Notes: generated by a model not told the origin, from the letters alone. Shown: positions 10,489-20,696, counted from the first letter of the stretch. The stretch: 64,000 nucleotides of DNA from Ascoidea rubescens DSM 1968 (GCF_001661345.1 NW_017962916.1:505369-569368), one strand, 5' to 3'. Made by a program: numbers and translations.

Positions 10489-10724
10489 CTATTTAGCGAG
10501 CTTTTTAACGAAATGGAACACAATAGGGGCTAAAAAGAGTGTTAGTACCCAAACTTTTCAAAGTCTTCAAAGTCTTCAGCAGCTCTTCAACTGCTCTAGC
10601 TGGAGAGATACTTACTGAAATACAACGCACTGGCGATGTAGAAGGCAGTTTGAAGAGTGGCATATGTTTGAGCAGTGTGGATCTGCTTTTCTTTCTCTGA
10701 GGGAGGAGCACCTAAACCAAACAT
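10489..10724 (-). CDS. TOM5: Tom5, small TOM-complex subunit (spliced)
   Basis: Two exons, 10724-10616 and 10529-10489, encode 49 residues. Exon 1 begins MFGLGAPPSEKEK and ends within the membrane helix; exon 2 adds PIVFHFVKKLAK. This mirrors S. cerevisiae Tom5 (50 residues), with its MFGL start, acidic/Gln-rich cytosolic head, single helix, a Pro in the helix and a Lys-rich tail facing the intermembrane space. The 86-nt intron has a gtaagt donor, a perfect tactaac branch point (10547-10541) and a ttttag acceptor. The joined frame is open and ends in TAG. Tom5 hands preproteins on within the outer-membrane translocase. The gene is divergent from SPN1 with a 185-bp shared promoter. Confidence 0.9.
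10530..10615 (-). other. TOM5 intron (86 nt)
   Basis: The donor is gtaagt at 10615-10610, the branch point tactaac at 10547-10541, and the acceptor tag at 10532-10530. The branch-to-acceptor distance is only about ten bases, which is short for a yeast intron. Splicing joins codon 37 (a|cc, Thr). Confidence 0.88.
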
Positions 10725-10823
10725 TGTGATGTGTTGTTCGTTGTTGTTTGTTGTTACTGAGCAGTTAAAGCAATTAAAGCAGCAGAAAGAATTCTTCTTC
10801 TTTTCCTGCTTTTTATGCCACTC

Positions 10824-10830
10824 CGGGTAA
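10824..10830 (-). promoter_or_regulatory. Reb1-type site in the TOM5/SPN1 promoter
   Basis: The sequence cgggtaa reads TTACCCG on the minus strand, the core recognised by the general regulatory factor Reb1 in yeasts. It lies mid-way in the 185-bp bidirectional promoter, where such factors usually keep nucleosomes clear. Confidence 0.45.
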
Positions 10831-10909
10831 CTCGATTTTTGCCCACTCAAAAGCTCTTGTCTCTTTCTTCGCTGCTGGGACCAACTCTTCTTCTTCTTCT
10901 CCAACTACA

Positions 10910-12157
10910 ATGAATGAATCTGATGCCCACCCTGCTCCTGATTCTGAGTCCCACTCCATTGCTGAAGTTCAGCGTACCGACGCCCAGGACTTTGACCACG
11001 ACGACTTGTCTGAGGTCGACGAAGATGCTCCGGAGCCAGAGGAAGACCCCTTTAGCTTGTCCATTCACAAGAAGCGAAGCTCTTCTCAGGCCAACACCCA
11101 GTACGACGACCATCCTGTCCCTGTTGTCAATGGTATTGGTGTGAGACTGTCCAGAAAAGAATATGGGCCTGGCCTTTCTGCCGGAAACCAATCGTACGCC
11201 AACACAGAGGAGGTATTGGACTCCAATGAAAGAAGAAAACGAGAATACGAAGAGAAATTAGATGCTGCTGTGCAAAGCTTGTCCAAAAAGAAAAAACGAA
11301 AGAAAATCGATTCAGTTGATTTGGAACAACAGCAAGATGCCAAGATTGAAAGATTGAAAAACGAAATGGCCTACGCTGCTGAGCAAGATGAAGCTGCTCT
11401 GAATAACAAAATTCCGGCTACAAACAAACTACTATTATTGCCAAAAGTCAAGGAAATCTTACTAAGAGCTGATTTGGCTGACTCGATATTGGATAACAAT
11501 TTACTAGCTGCCATCAGGAAATGGCTAGAACCTTTGCCTGATGCCTCACTTCCTGCTTTTGAAATTCAAAAGTGTTTATTTGACTCAATCTCGAAATTGC
11601 CCATAAAAACGATTCACCTCCAGGAATCTGGGTTGGGCAAAGTCATGCTATTTTACCAGAAATCAAAAAGAGTTGAACCCTCCTTAAAAAGACAAGCCGA
11701 TAGATTAGTAGGAGAATGGACTAGACCAATTATGAATAAATCAGACAGCTATAAAAACAAAACCATTCAAAAGGTCGACTTTGATATAAATAAATTCCTT
11801 AAGAGAAAATTTGCTAGTCAAAACTCAAATCAAAACTCCTTATCCAAATCAATGCAAAATAAATCGACTGCCTCAAATGATAAACAAAACAGAAAATCCA
11901 TTTATGAGGAAAAAGCTGAAGGAAGAAATAGAACTGTTGCTCCAGAAGTTAGAACAACCGCCTATAGAATCGCGCCAGTTGTTGATATCACGACTTTGAA
12001 CACCTCAAAGACTTCTCAAGCTGCTTTAGCTGGTGTAGGCGCTTCTCTAAATAAAGACGAACAATTTAAAAGAATTAAGAATAAAATGCAATATATCAAT
12101 AAAAAGAAAGCAAGAGCTCAAGGTGGTGTTAGTATTGAAGGCAGAAATCTTTCTTGA
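10910..12157 (+). CDS. SPN1: Spn1/Iws1 transcription elongation factor
   Basis: The 415-residue protein matches Spn1 (Iws1; 410 residues in S. cerevisiae). It has an acidic, Ser-rich N-terminus, a Lys-rich nuclear signal near residues 130-140, and the conserved TFIIS N-terminal-like helical domain at about 165-270 (LLLPKVKEILLRADLADS, ESGLGKVMLFYQKS, AERLVGEW-like). The basic tail carries RTTAYRIAPVVDITTL. Spn1 binds Spt6 and RNA polymerase II and acts in elongation, mRNA export and chromatin maintenance. An in-frame CTG (11399-11401) lies just before the conserved domain. The gene converges on the large minus-strand membrane-protein gene. Confidence 0.93.
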   Translation: MNESDAHPAPDSESHSIAEVQRTDAQDFDHDDLSEVDEDAPEPEEDPFSLSIHKKRSSSQANTQYDDHPVPVVNGIGVRLSRKEYGPGLSAGNQSYANTEEVLDSNERRKREYEEKLDAAVQSLSKKKKRKKIDSVDLEQQQDAKIERLKNEMAYAAEQDEAALNNKIPATNKLLLLPKVKEILLRADLADSILDNNLLAAIRKWLEPLPDASLPAFEIQKCLFDSISKLPIKTIHLQESGLGKVMLFYQKSKRVEPSLKRQADRLVGEWTRPIMNKSDSYKNKTIQKVDFDINKFLKRKFASQNSNQNSLSKSMQNKSTASNDKQNRKSIYEEKAEGRNRTVAPEVRTTAYRIAPVVDITTLNTSKTSQAALAGVGASLNKDEQFKRIKNKMQYINKKKARAQGGVSIEGRNLS

Positions 12158-12975
12158 TTTCATTTCCTCTGTTCTTTTAATTATATTATCTCCAACATTT
12201 TTGCTTCATTTTTCATAATTTTCAAAATTTTCAATTCATGTTTTACTTTTATTTATTCGTTTTATTAACATCTATAATTCAATTTCTCAAAAATGGTCTC
12301 TAATTAATATTGTATTTTATCTTTAAATAGATTAGGTTCTTTCTTTTAAGTTATAACTATATTTTTTTGCTTACTATCTTGAAAAGTATCGTCTCTATTC
12401 AAAATATCTTTCAATATCAATGTAAACGTATTATCTACATGTAATTCATTTAATTGTATATCATAATAACTGGATACAGTAAAACAACCCAGTACTATTC
12501 ACAATTATAATTATTTATTAAATTAAAATATCAACTAAAATATGAGCAAAATAATTATTAAAGAAACGATTAAATGAATAAATGAATAAATGAATAAATG
12601 ATTAAAAGATTAAAAGATTAAAAGATTAAAGGATTGAAAAATTCAAACTCAAGTTATAAAAAGTATTAGTTCATTACAAAAAAAGTTTAAGCACAAAATA
12701 TTAAAAAAAAAGAATTAAGGAAATAAATCAGGTTGAAATAATTAGAATGAAAAGAAAATTAAAAAAGCAAAATAATAATAAAATTATAATCATTTGGTTA
12801 AAACATAATACAAAAAAAGATAAAATTTCAATCAGAACCAAAATAATAAAAGATTAATAAACAAAAAATACACTGAACAATGATTAAGTCTCAAATAATT
12901 ATAACAGTGAACTAGAAAGAAAAAATAAAAAATAAAAAGAAATTAACAAAAGTTTTAAATTGGATTAAAATAAAG
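12158..12975. other. AT-rich convergent intergenic region
   Basis: This 818-bp gap lies between two converging genes. It is about 80% A+T with no open frame of note, and should contain the 3' ends of both transcripts. Two adjacent short tandem arrays lie at about 12571-12636. Confidence 0.6.
12571..12636. repeat. Two adjoining AT-rich short tandem arrays
   Basis: An 8-mer array (aatgaata, about four copies) runs directly into a 9-mer array (attaaaaga, about four copies). Both lie in untranslated convergent sequence. Confidence 0.8.
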
Positions 12976-14645
12976 TTATCTAAATCTGCTCAGAGAATCC
13001 TCTGAATTGGAAAAATTTGTTTCTGCCGTTATAAATGACTCAGCACCATATTGTGATGGAGCTGATGATTCAACTCCAGTAAATGCACTTCTAAAGGTTA
13101 TAACTGAATTTCTCGACTGAGGAATAGAATAAGGATCTTGTAAACTAACATCATCTTTTGAGAGATTGACACTTTCTGGTCTCAATGATGAATTTTTAAT
13201 GGCCGGTGGCTTTGAAGTTGAGGGTTTGTTGATATTGTCATTTAGATATAAATTTGATGAGGAAGAAGGACCACTAATTGAGTCTCTAGGAGAGATATTT
13301 GAGGGAGAGACTTTTCTTTGAACTAAATTTGAAGGAACAGAAGAAATGGAGGCTGGATTATTAGCAAGATTAATGGTAGATTCCTTGGTTGGTTGTAGTT
13401 GATTGATTTCCTTTTCTTTATCACTTTTCTTGTCTTGATTTAAAATTTGATTTATGTCTAGAAGATCAAGTGTAGTGTCAGGATTCCGCCTTGATGTCGT
13501 AGCTAAAGAAGAAGTGACAGTTTTTTCCGAATTTAATGTTTGAACATCATTATTGTGATTACCATTCAGATAAACAGAGGAGTTGTTATCATGAAAGGTG
13601 TTGGGATTGGTATTGGGATTGGAATTGTTTTTGTTATTTGATTGAAAGTCGCTGAGGATTATTGTATCATCCCTTGTAATATTTACATTAATGCTATTGA
13701 TTTTGTCAATCAAATCTTGCATTTCTGGGTCCATTGGTTTATCGATTTCGGAATCGTAATTGTAATTATCTTCGATATTTTTATTAAATTTGTTGTTATT
13801 ATTGCTATTATTTAAAATTGGAATTGAGTTTGAATTATTGTTGTTGGATAAATTAAAGTTATCAAGGGAAGGATGATTTGAGAGAGGGACTGAGTTTAAA
13901 CCTTTATTGCTGTAATTGAAATCGGAAGAAATTATATTTGAGGCAGGCAAGAGAGGAGAAGAAGAAATGTAGACATTTAGGGAGTTTTGAGTAGAGTGAT
14001 TTTCGTTATTTGGGGAATTGTTTGAGTTGTCAAGTTTGGTATTAAGAAAATCCAAATCAATTGAGGAATGGTTTGAAGAGTGTTTATCCTTATGGATTAG
14101 GGAAGATTTTGAGGAGCTTTTGCTGTTCGAGTTGAAGAATTTTTTTGACTTATTGACCCAGCTTATTCTTGTTGCGCTCAAGATTGAAGATTTTGATCTC
14201 TTTGGTAGAGGAATTCTTTGGTTATCGTTGAGGGTTCCATTTTGGAATAAGATTGGTTGATCAAAGTCTTTGATTGAAGCTGAGTTACTGTTGTTTGTTT
14301 TTGAGTTGGCAATGTCATTTGGTGAAAAGAGAGCTGTGGCAGTGTTGTTAGAGAAAGGAGTTGATAAAGATACTGGGGATTTTGAGTGAACAGGAGAAGC
14401 AAAGGGGTCTAAAGATAAATTGAGATTTGACTTTGAAGGGTCCAAGGTTAAGTGTCTAATATTGTTGTCATATTTGTTTGATAAAGAGGTCGAGGATTTC
14501 TGAACAGAGAAGGGTTTTTTAATTGAGAGAGGAGATACAGGGGTGAATTCGATAGGAGAGTTTGGAGCAGAGTTTAGTTTGTCGAATGATTGATGAGTTG
14601 AGATGACTAAAGGAGTTTTAGGGATTTCAGAATAGGGGTCTTCTA

Positions 14646-14691
<46 letters not shown>

Positions 14692-15270
14692 GTCATTATT
14701 ATTGTCATTATTTAATTGGTTCGAGAGACTTTTCGAAGAAGATTTGGGGGAGGATGCAGGTTGAATAGTTGATTTATTTTGAATTAGACTTTGGGTATTA
14801 ATGTGAGAATGTGTAGAAGTGTCATTTTCAGAATTAGGATTAGGATTAGAATTAGAACGAGGATTGATATTTTTTTCATTATCGTAGTTGTCATTATTAT
14901 CGCTATTTGAGGGGGATGAAATATGTTTTTCAGTTATTGGAGAATCTTTTGATTTTGAAGAAACTGAAGGGTTTGATTTGTCATTATTAGAGGCATGAAG
15001 GGTGTGATTCTGAGTGCTTTTGGTATCCTTTAGGATAGGATCGTCGTGGTTTGAAACATTTGGTAAAGCATTTTCCAAATCATTCTTGTTTGAAGTACTT
15101 AAGGTATTTGATTTGATTGATTTGGTTTTCTTGAGGTAGTAGAAAAGAGCAAATAACACAGCGACAAGTAGTAGGGGTAATAAGACACACAAGGCTATAT
15201 ATCCATCATGCCATTGTCTTTTGCATAGGTGAAACTTTTGGAGTGAGTCGAGAGAGTCTTTGGTAGACAT
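12976..15270 (-). CDS. Asn/Ser-rich single-pass membrane protein, function unknown
   Basis: The 764-residue protein has one clear hydrophobic helix at about 25-46 (IALCVLLPLLLVAVLFALFY), followed by basic residues, so the short N-terminus is probably outside and the 700-residue tail cytosolic. There is no cleavable signal. The tail is dominated by Ser and Asn and holds an uninterrupted poly-Asn run encoded by an ATT/AAT microsatellite. Scattered Ser-Pro sites suggest phosphorylation. The layout (short exposed head, one helix near the N-terminus, long low-complexity cytosolic tail) recalls the yeast polarity proteins Skg6 and Tos2, but I see no sequence match strong enough to name it. The ATG at 15270 fits the membrane-helix start. 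Confidence 0.75.
14648..14716. repeat. Trinucleotide (ATT)n run encoding poly-Asn
   Basis: About twenty ATT/AAT triplets with two GTC interruptions give poly-Asn broken by Asp in the membrane protein at 12976-15270. Such runs are prone to length change. Confidence 0.9.
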
Positions 15271-15913
15271 TTTGGAAGTGGTGGATGGTATGTGATTGTT
15301 TTCAGTGACAAAGTGACAAGCTCATAGTGTAGAGGAACAGCCAGGAGATATAAACAGCTTGTGGCAGAACGTATTTATAAGGACTGGCTGGAGTCTATTT
15401 ATAAAAGCGAGGTGAGAGTGAGGTGAAATGGGCCTGAATTGAGCTCGTATGGTGAAAAGAAGCAGAGAGATTCAATTGCACAGTTCTTTTGGGAGCAGAG
15501 CTTTCATTGTTGCTGCAGTCAAAAACAAAACAACGCACGGTTGGGACAAAAAGAATCCCGTTTTGGATCTGGAATGTTCACGCGGGGAGCTGCGGTGCGT
15601 ATGCGGGTGTGCAGCGCGGGAGATCCACCAATGCGGCGCACTAGTGGCTTTCTGATCTGTCGTTTTTTTGGATTCTGCTGCGTTTGGTAGATATGGCCAC
15701 AGGGCCACTGCAAGGGTGTTGCAGAGTGTGTTGCAAAAGAGGACGAGAACGTACAAGGATATATTATTAAGCACTGGCAACATAGATATATTATGTATAA
15801 AAGAAAAACAGCAGCCATGGCACGCCAGAATAGCAACATTGAGCCAGAAATGAAAACAACTATCTTTAAAACAACAAAACTGAGAAAATCAAAAATGTAA
15901 CATCCAAAAGCCA
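15271..15913. other. Intergenic region between two minus-strand genes
   Basis: 643 bp that are more GC-balanced than the surroundings, holding the promoter of the membrane-protein gene and the 3' end of the HMG-box gene. Overlapping open frames here (15439-15914, both strands) are compositional and resemble nothing known. A direct GCGGTGCG/GCGGGTGTG word cluster lies at about 15590-15620. Confidence 0.5.
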
Positions 15914-16267
15914 TTATTTGGCCTCTTCGGCAGCTTCAGCAGCTTCTTCGGCTTGAAGTTTTTTCTTTCCTTCTGCTGCCCTGTCTCTGTACACATTTTT
16001 TTGTTTTTCGCTCAAATTTTTCCATGTCTTGCCGATTAACCTGTAGAGATCTTTCTGAGAAACATCGCTATGTTCAGCTTTCAACACTGGGTATTGTTCC
16101 AAAAAAAAGACTTGGTAGCAATGAGGGTAGTATTTTTTGTCGCTTTTTTTCTTCAAGAACAACGGAGAGGCAGAATGGAACTTGACCAAAGCAGCGGAAG
16201 AGAAAAGTCTCTTACCTTGAAAAGAAGTAGCGCCGATGAAGGATCTGGATAATTGAGTAGAAAGCAT
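15914..16267 (-). CDS. Mitochondrial single-HMG-box protein
   Basis: 117 residues from the ATG at 16267; the open frame reaches upstream only to a GTG. A basic, Ser-rich N-terminus (MLSTQLSRSFIGATSFQGKR) looks like a mitochondrial presequence. Residues 46-107 form an HMG box (YYPHCYQVFFLEQYP, then LYRLIGKTWKNLSEKQKNVY), and the tail is Glu/Ala-rich. HMG-box proteins such as Abf2 (two boxes) and the Candida protein Gcf1 compact mitochondrial DNA. This one has a single box and is shorter than either, so it could be a nucleoid protein or an accessory DNA binder. It is divergent from SLY41, about 890 bp away. Confidence 0.75.
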   Translation of the reverse strand: MLSTQLSRSFIGATSFQGKRLFSSAALVKFHSASPLFLKKKSDKKYYPHCYQVFFLEQYPVLKAEHSDVSQKDLYRLIGKTWKNLSEKQKNVYRDRAAEGKKKLQAEEAAEAAEEAK

Positions 16268-17157
16268 GGTTGAAATGGACAAAAGCACGAATATATCTTT
16301 ATGGGAGATCCAAGAGGCAAATCAACTATCACAACAAAACATTGCAAAAGACGAGCCGTTCCAGAGCAAAACGGACGTGAGCAGTCACATGATATCCGCG
16401 TGATGATTGGCCAGTAAAAATAGTCTGCTTATGTAATCATATTGGAGAACCCTACACACAAGCGCATAGGGACGCGTTTACTGGCTACCATGCCGATGGG
16501 CCTCCTTTGTTCGAGCCACCAGAGCTTCTTCTGCTTCTTCTGCTGCTTCTGCTTCCGGTTTTTGGAGCTGTCCTTCTTTTTTTCCTTCTGCTTTTTCTTT
16601 TGCTTCCTCTTCTTCTGTCCTCTTCTCTTCAACACACTCACTGCCACTGCAACACTTCTTCCGGCAACTGTTTTTTCTCGACCTCTCTTTCTGTTCCCAG
16701 CAAAGCCACTTCCCTGCTCCTCTTCTGCTGCTTCTGCTGCTTCTGCTGCCAGACCCAGTCTCTACTTTTCTGTTCCTGACATTTTCTGTTTTCCTGAGCT
16801 TTTCATCCTATCATCTTCTCATCTTCTCGTTGTTACTTTAGCTGCTTCTTTCAAGTTTTCCTTTTTGTTGTTTGTCACTCGCTTTTTTCCTCTCCTCCAT
16901 CATCCCATATTTTCCCATATTCTTTCGATACCATTATTTTGTTTTGTTTCTGATCTGTATTTAATTCTCTGCTTTCTCTGCTTTTATTTTCTCTTCTTTA
17001 TTTCTCATTTCACTTTCTCCCACCTGCGTTGTTTTCTGCTTCATTGCTTCTACTCTACTCTACTCTCCTGCTTCTGACTTTTCACTAAAGGAAATCACCA
17101 AGAAATTCAAGAAATTCAAGAAATTCAAAAAATAAAAAAAAACAATTTATTTACTGA
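16268..17157. promoter_or_regulatory. Polypyrimidine-rich divergent promoter of HMG gene and SLY41
   Basis: An 890-bp divergent region. From about 16500 to 17090 the plus strand is dominated by C and T, with tandem CTTCTGCTG words at 16720-16751. This creates long but meaningless Phe/Leu/Cys/Ser open frames. Close to the SLY41 ATG there are four copies of a 9-mer (aagaaattc, 17100-17128) and an A-rich leader. Similar CTTCTGC-rich tracts precede CYR1 and lie in the LSM3/MRPL4 gap. Confidence 0.55.
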
Positions 17158-19353
17158 ATGAAAATGCATAAGATGGATTTGCCAACCTACAACATCTATC
17201 ATTCCTACAACAATGATCAATCCTCTTTTGGATTAAACAAACTTTGGAACTTTTTTCAAAACTTTTCCTTCTCCAATAACCACTATACAAATGCTTATAC
17301 TAATAACAATAACATCATCATAAATACTTGTTCTCCTTCAAAAACAAATCTAAATCTAAATGGAAATCTAAATTTAAACCTAAATAACTCAAACTTTTCC
17401 AATAAAAAAAGTTTCAAATCAAATTTATTAACCTTCATTTCTCTTAAAAACGTTAAAATCTTCATAACCTGTTTGCTATGGTACTCTATATCCTCAATCA
17501 CTTCCCAATCAACAAAATCAATCCTAAATAAATTTCCCTTTCCTTCCTTTCTCTCCATTTTTCAATTCCTAACATCAATCTTCTTAACCCTACTAATTGT
17601 CTTTATCAATAAAAAATTAAACAACGCCCTACTATTAGTTCTTCCAAAGGGCTTTCTCCCAAAGGACTTTAATATAAACTACCTCAAAAACAGACAACTC
17701 ATTTCAAAAATCTTACCAATGGGCATCTCTCAATTCATTGGAAAATTCTTCTCTCATCTATCGACAACTCTCATCTCAATAGCAATGGTATCAAGCATTA
17801 AAACCCTATCTCCCTTTTTAATGGTTTTATCCTATAGATTATATTATAAAGTAAAATTCCCTATTCAAACTTATTTAACCCTTTTTCCTCTTGTTTTGGG
17901 TGTTATCATAATGGTTTTATTTGACAACATCTCCAGCATCAGTAAATCTTCTTCCAACAACACCCTCAACCGTTCAGACACCGATAACAATGTCACTGGC
18001 ATCATCTCCTTTCTCTTGAATCTTTTTTCAATTTTTAACTTCAATTGGTCCAATAATGACCATTTCAAAGGCTTGCTTTACTCCTTCATCTCAACACTCA
18101 TTTTCGTTGTTCAAAATATGTATGGCAAAAAAGTCGTCACATACACCTCCTCTAAAATAAACAATAATCCTGCTGTTTTGGCTCTCTCTTCCGGTATTTC
18201 TACTCCAACAAACTTACTCTCAGCTAGCAACTCCTCTCTTGATTTACCCAATTACAATCAAAATAACACTCAAAATAACATTCAAAATTTCAACCAATTT
18301 AATGAAAAATTTAATCAAAATATTAACAATACCAATAATATTTCTCTCGATAATAATAACATTGACAATAATCCTACCAACTCTTTATTACCATTGTCTC
18401 AAAATATCAGTGTCTCCTCTTCTGAATCCTTTAACAGATTTGACGAAAAACTATACAATCAAGAAAAACAAATTGAAAGATATTCTTCTTCAAGAAACAC
18501 GAGCCCCTACTTGAACATCAACTTTATCCCTTCAAACTCTTTGCCTTCCCCTTCTTCCCTAAAATCTTCGCCTTTAAATGATCTGAATAAAAAGGATATA
18601 AAAATTGACAAGTTGACTGTATTATTTTTTTGTTCTCTTTTTGGCTTGATTTTTTCTTTACCTTTATTCCTTTTTTCAGAATTGCCAATCTTATTATCTT
18701 CAAGTACTAACTTAGGTTTAAACTTAAATCTAAGCTCAAATCCTTTGCTAACTCCTTCAATTCCAACTTCACTAATTGCTCAACAATTATCCTCTTCATC
18801 AAATAATAATTATGTAAACGACAATCAAATCATTGGTATAAAAAATCCTGATTTACCTGCTGATTACTTATCTTCTGATGATATTGAAGAAAAAATCTTG
18901 GTTCAACATGGAATGTTGTCATCTCCTTCAATTGCTCATTCATCATCATTATCTTCTTCCCATCACAAGTCCTCTAAAAGTTCTTGTCTTGACGATCAAG
19001 AACTGAAATCAAATACCTCTTTCATTCCTTTTAAACTTTTAGTTCTAAACGGTTGCTCTCATTTCTTTCAAGCTTTATTAGCTTTTCAATTGTTAGGCTC
19101 AATATCAACTGTTAGCTATTCAATTGCTAGTATGCTAAAAAGAATTGTGATTATAACAGTTAGTATACTTATAAGTGGGAAACTGATATCAAATTCCCAA
19201 ATTTTAGGTATAATATTAATCGGTATCGGTCTTTACTCCTATGATCGTTGGGGTGAAGATCTCAAAAATAAGAAAAAAGGTGGAAATTTTGAATTGGTTC
19301 GAGAAAAGAGTAATCTCAATATTATGTATAATGGTGCTATAGTAAGAAATTAA
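17158..19353 (+). CDS. SLY41: Sly41-like nucleotide-sugar/triose-phosphate-type transporter
   Basis: The 731-residue protein belongs to the triose-phosphate/nucleotide-sugar transporter superfamily and matches Sly41, whose overproduction suppresses loss of Ypt1 in ER-to-Golgi transport. Helices start near residue 100 (VKIFITCLLWYSISS), and the conserved block PMGISQFIGKFFSHLSTTLI with VSSIKTLSPF follows. The C-terminal block NGCSHFFQALLAF, SYSIASMLKR and a final helix ends before the cytosolic DRWGEDLKNKK tail. S. cerevisiae Sly41 has 453 residues; the extra length is an Asn-rich N-terminus and a Ser/Asn-rich loop of about 200 residues (about 340-470, plus 550-620) between helices. The substrate is unproven. 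Confidence 0.85.
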   Translation: MKMHKMDLPTYNIYHSYNNDQSSFGLNKLWNFFQNFSFSNNHYTNAYTNNNNIIINTCSPSKTNLNLNGNLNLNLNNSNFSNKKSFKSNLLTFISLKNVKIFITCLLWYSISSITSQSTKSILNKFPFPSFLSIFQFLTSIFLTLLIVFINKKLNNALLLVLPKGFLPKDFNINYLKNRQLISKILPMGISQFIGKFFSHLSTTLISIAMVSSIKTLSPFLMVLSYRLYYKVKFPIQTYLTLFPLVLGVIIMVLFDNISSISKSSSNNTLNRSDTDNNVTGIISFLLNLFSIFNFNWSNNDHFKGLLYSFISTLIFVVQNMYGKKVVTYTSSKINNNPAVLALSSGISTPTNLLSASNSSLDLPNYNQNNTQNNIQNFNQFNEKFNQNINNTNNISLDNNNIDNNPTNSLLPLSQNISVSSSESFNRFDEKLYNQEKQIERYSSSRNTSPYLNINFIPSNSLPSPSSLKSSPLNDLNKKDIKIDKLTVLFFCSLFGLIFSLPLFLFSELPILLSSSTNLGLNLNLSSNPLLTPSIPTSLIAQQLSSSSNNNYVNDNQIIGIKNPDLPADYLSSDDIEEKILVQHGMLSSPSIAHSSSLSSSHHKSSKSSCLDDQELKSNTSFIPFKLLVLNGCSHFFQALLAFQLLGSISTVSYSIASMLKRIVIITVSILISGKLISNSQILGIILIGIGLYSYDRWGEDLKNKKKGGNFELVREKSNLNIMYNGAIVRN

Positions 19354-20024
19354 TACTTAGCAAAATGATAAAACAAAACAAACCAAAACTAAAATATGCA
19401 GTCATAAACAAAAAAGTAAAAAAATAAAAAAATAAAAAACGTAAAAAAATAAAATAAAAATATCGAAAAATTCTATAAAAATCTCTTTTTCTTTCTTTCT
19501 TTTAGATTTTGTTCATTTATTTTCATTGCTATTTTTTATATAGTTTCCATTAAGGTTATTGTTTTAATATATTATTTGGTCTTTAACTAAAACACTATTT
19601 GTTTTATCCCATGCCACATTCAATGGTGAATTTGTCTCCAAAACATGACAAAATCTTGAAAAAATCGCCAAGAAAAAGCGTTTGTAAATGCATGTACAAT
19701 TATAACATACTGATATATGCCATAACATGCATAAAACACAAGTTTACCAATTGAGAAATATAAGCTTGTACCTCAGCATAAAAAAAAGTTATATACAATA
19801 ATAATGACTAAAAGGTCATTGAATATTTTCTTAAATGTGATAGGAGACCAAGAAGAAAGATGTGATTTTTCCTAATAGATAAATAGAACTACTCTATGTT
19901 TATGTTATGTTTCAAACCTCTTCAGTTAATTGATATTTAAACGAATTCAAATTAATCTCTCTGATATACTTTTTGACCACTCTACATTTCCTATTTAGTT
20001 ATTTTCCAAGCATGGCAAGTCAAG

Positions 20025-20560
20025 CTTAGGTAAATAATGTCCATTATTTGAGCTACTAGAGTGTTCCAAAACAATTTTCTTCAATTCATTGGATGATATA
20101 TATTGGCGTTGTAATACTGGAAGATAATTTTTGTTGATTTCAAATACTTCTAATGAATTAAAGAGCAAGCGTAAATCCTCTAAACTATCAAAAATATTAA
20201 ATATATCATTGTGGATTAACTTAAATTAAATAAAATAAATTTAATTTATGGATAGATTTTGAAGACTTTAGTTTCCTCCAGAGTTTAATTCTATTATCAA
20301 TTTCTCCAATTCTCTTATTTGATAAACTCAACCATTTGAAATTAAGAAATTTATGATAATTTTTTAAATGATTTGATTCTTCTTTTTGTATATCCCAAAT
20401 TTCCAGTGAAGCATCGTTGTCAAACAATAGTATAAGTATTTATATGAATGTGAATTGAATATTACGGATAAAGATATCCATTTAAGTGCTTTCTTGGGTA
20501 AAGTGAATAATCAAAGCAAATCGGGGAAACAAGAGCCCAATTATGATTTAGAAGTCTAGT
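20025..20560 (-). pseudogene. Possible relic of an LRR-family gene
   Basis: On the minus strand, coding-like pieces lie end to end in different frames: one containing ALKWISLS, one with the related LNFKWLSLSNKRIGE, and one with LEVFEINKNYLPVLQRQYI that ends in a stop near 20025. The repeated leucine spacing and the N-YLP word resemble leucine-rich repeats and the tail of the pseudogene at 32128-33584. At least two frame changes separate the pieces, so no intact protein can be made. The assignment rests on spacing alone. Confidence 0.35.
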
Positions 20561-20690
20561 TGCATCTATAAGCAAAGATACTTATTGTTGCATGCTTCAG
20601 GTTCCAAAAATTTGTTCCAGAAGGTGTCAGCATCAACTCATCCGCTCATACCCGTGTGTATCCGAATGCACATCCTGCATATGCACTATG

Positions 20691-20696
20691 CACGTG
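20691..20696. promoter_or_regulatory. CACGTG E-box (Cbf1-type) far upstream of CYR1
   Basis: The palindromic core cacgtg sits in the longer palindrome tgcacgtgca, 690 bp upstream of the CYR1 ATG. Yeast Cbf1 and related bHLH factors bind this core. The distance makes direct control of CYR1 uncertain. Confidence 0.35.

Noticed and set aside
16442-17077. Plus-strand 211-codon Phe/Leu/Cys-rich frame upstream of SLY41
   Set aside because: Arises from the C/T-rich tract; the product is a compositional artefact with no domain.
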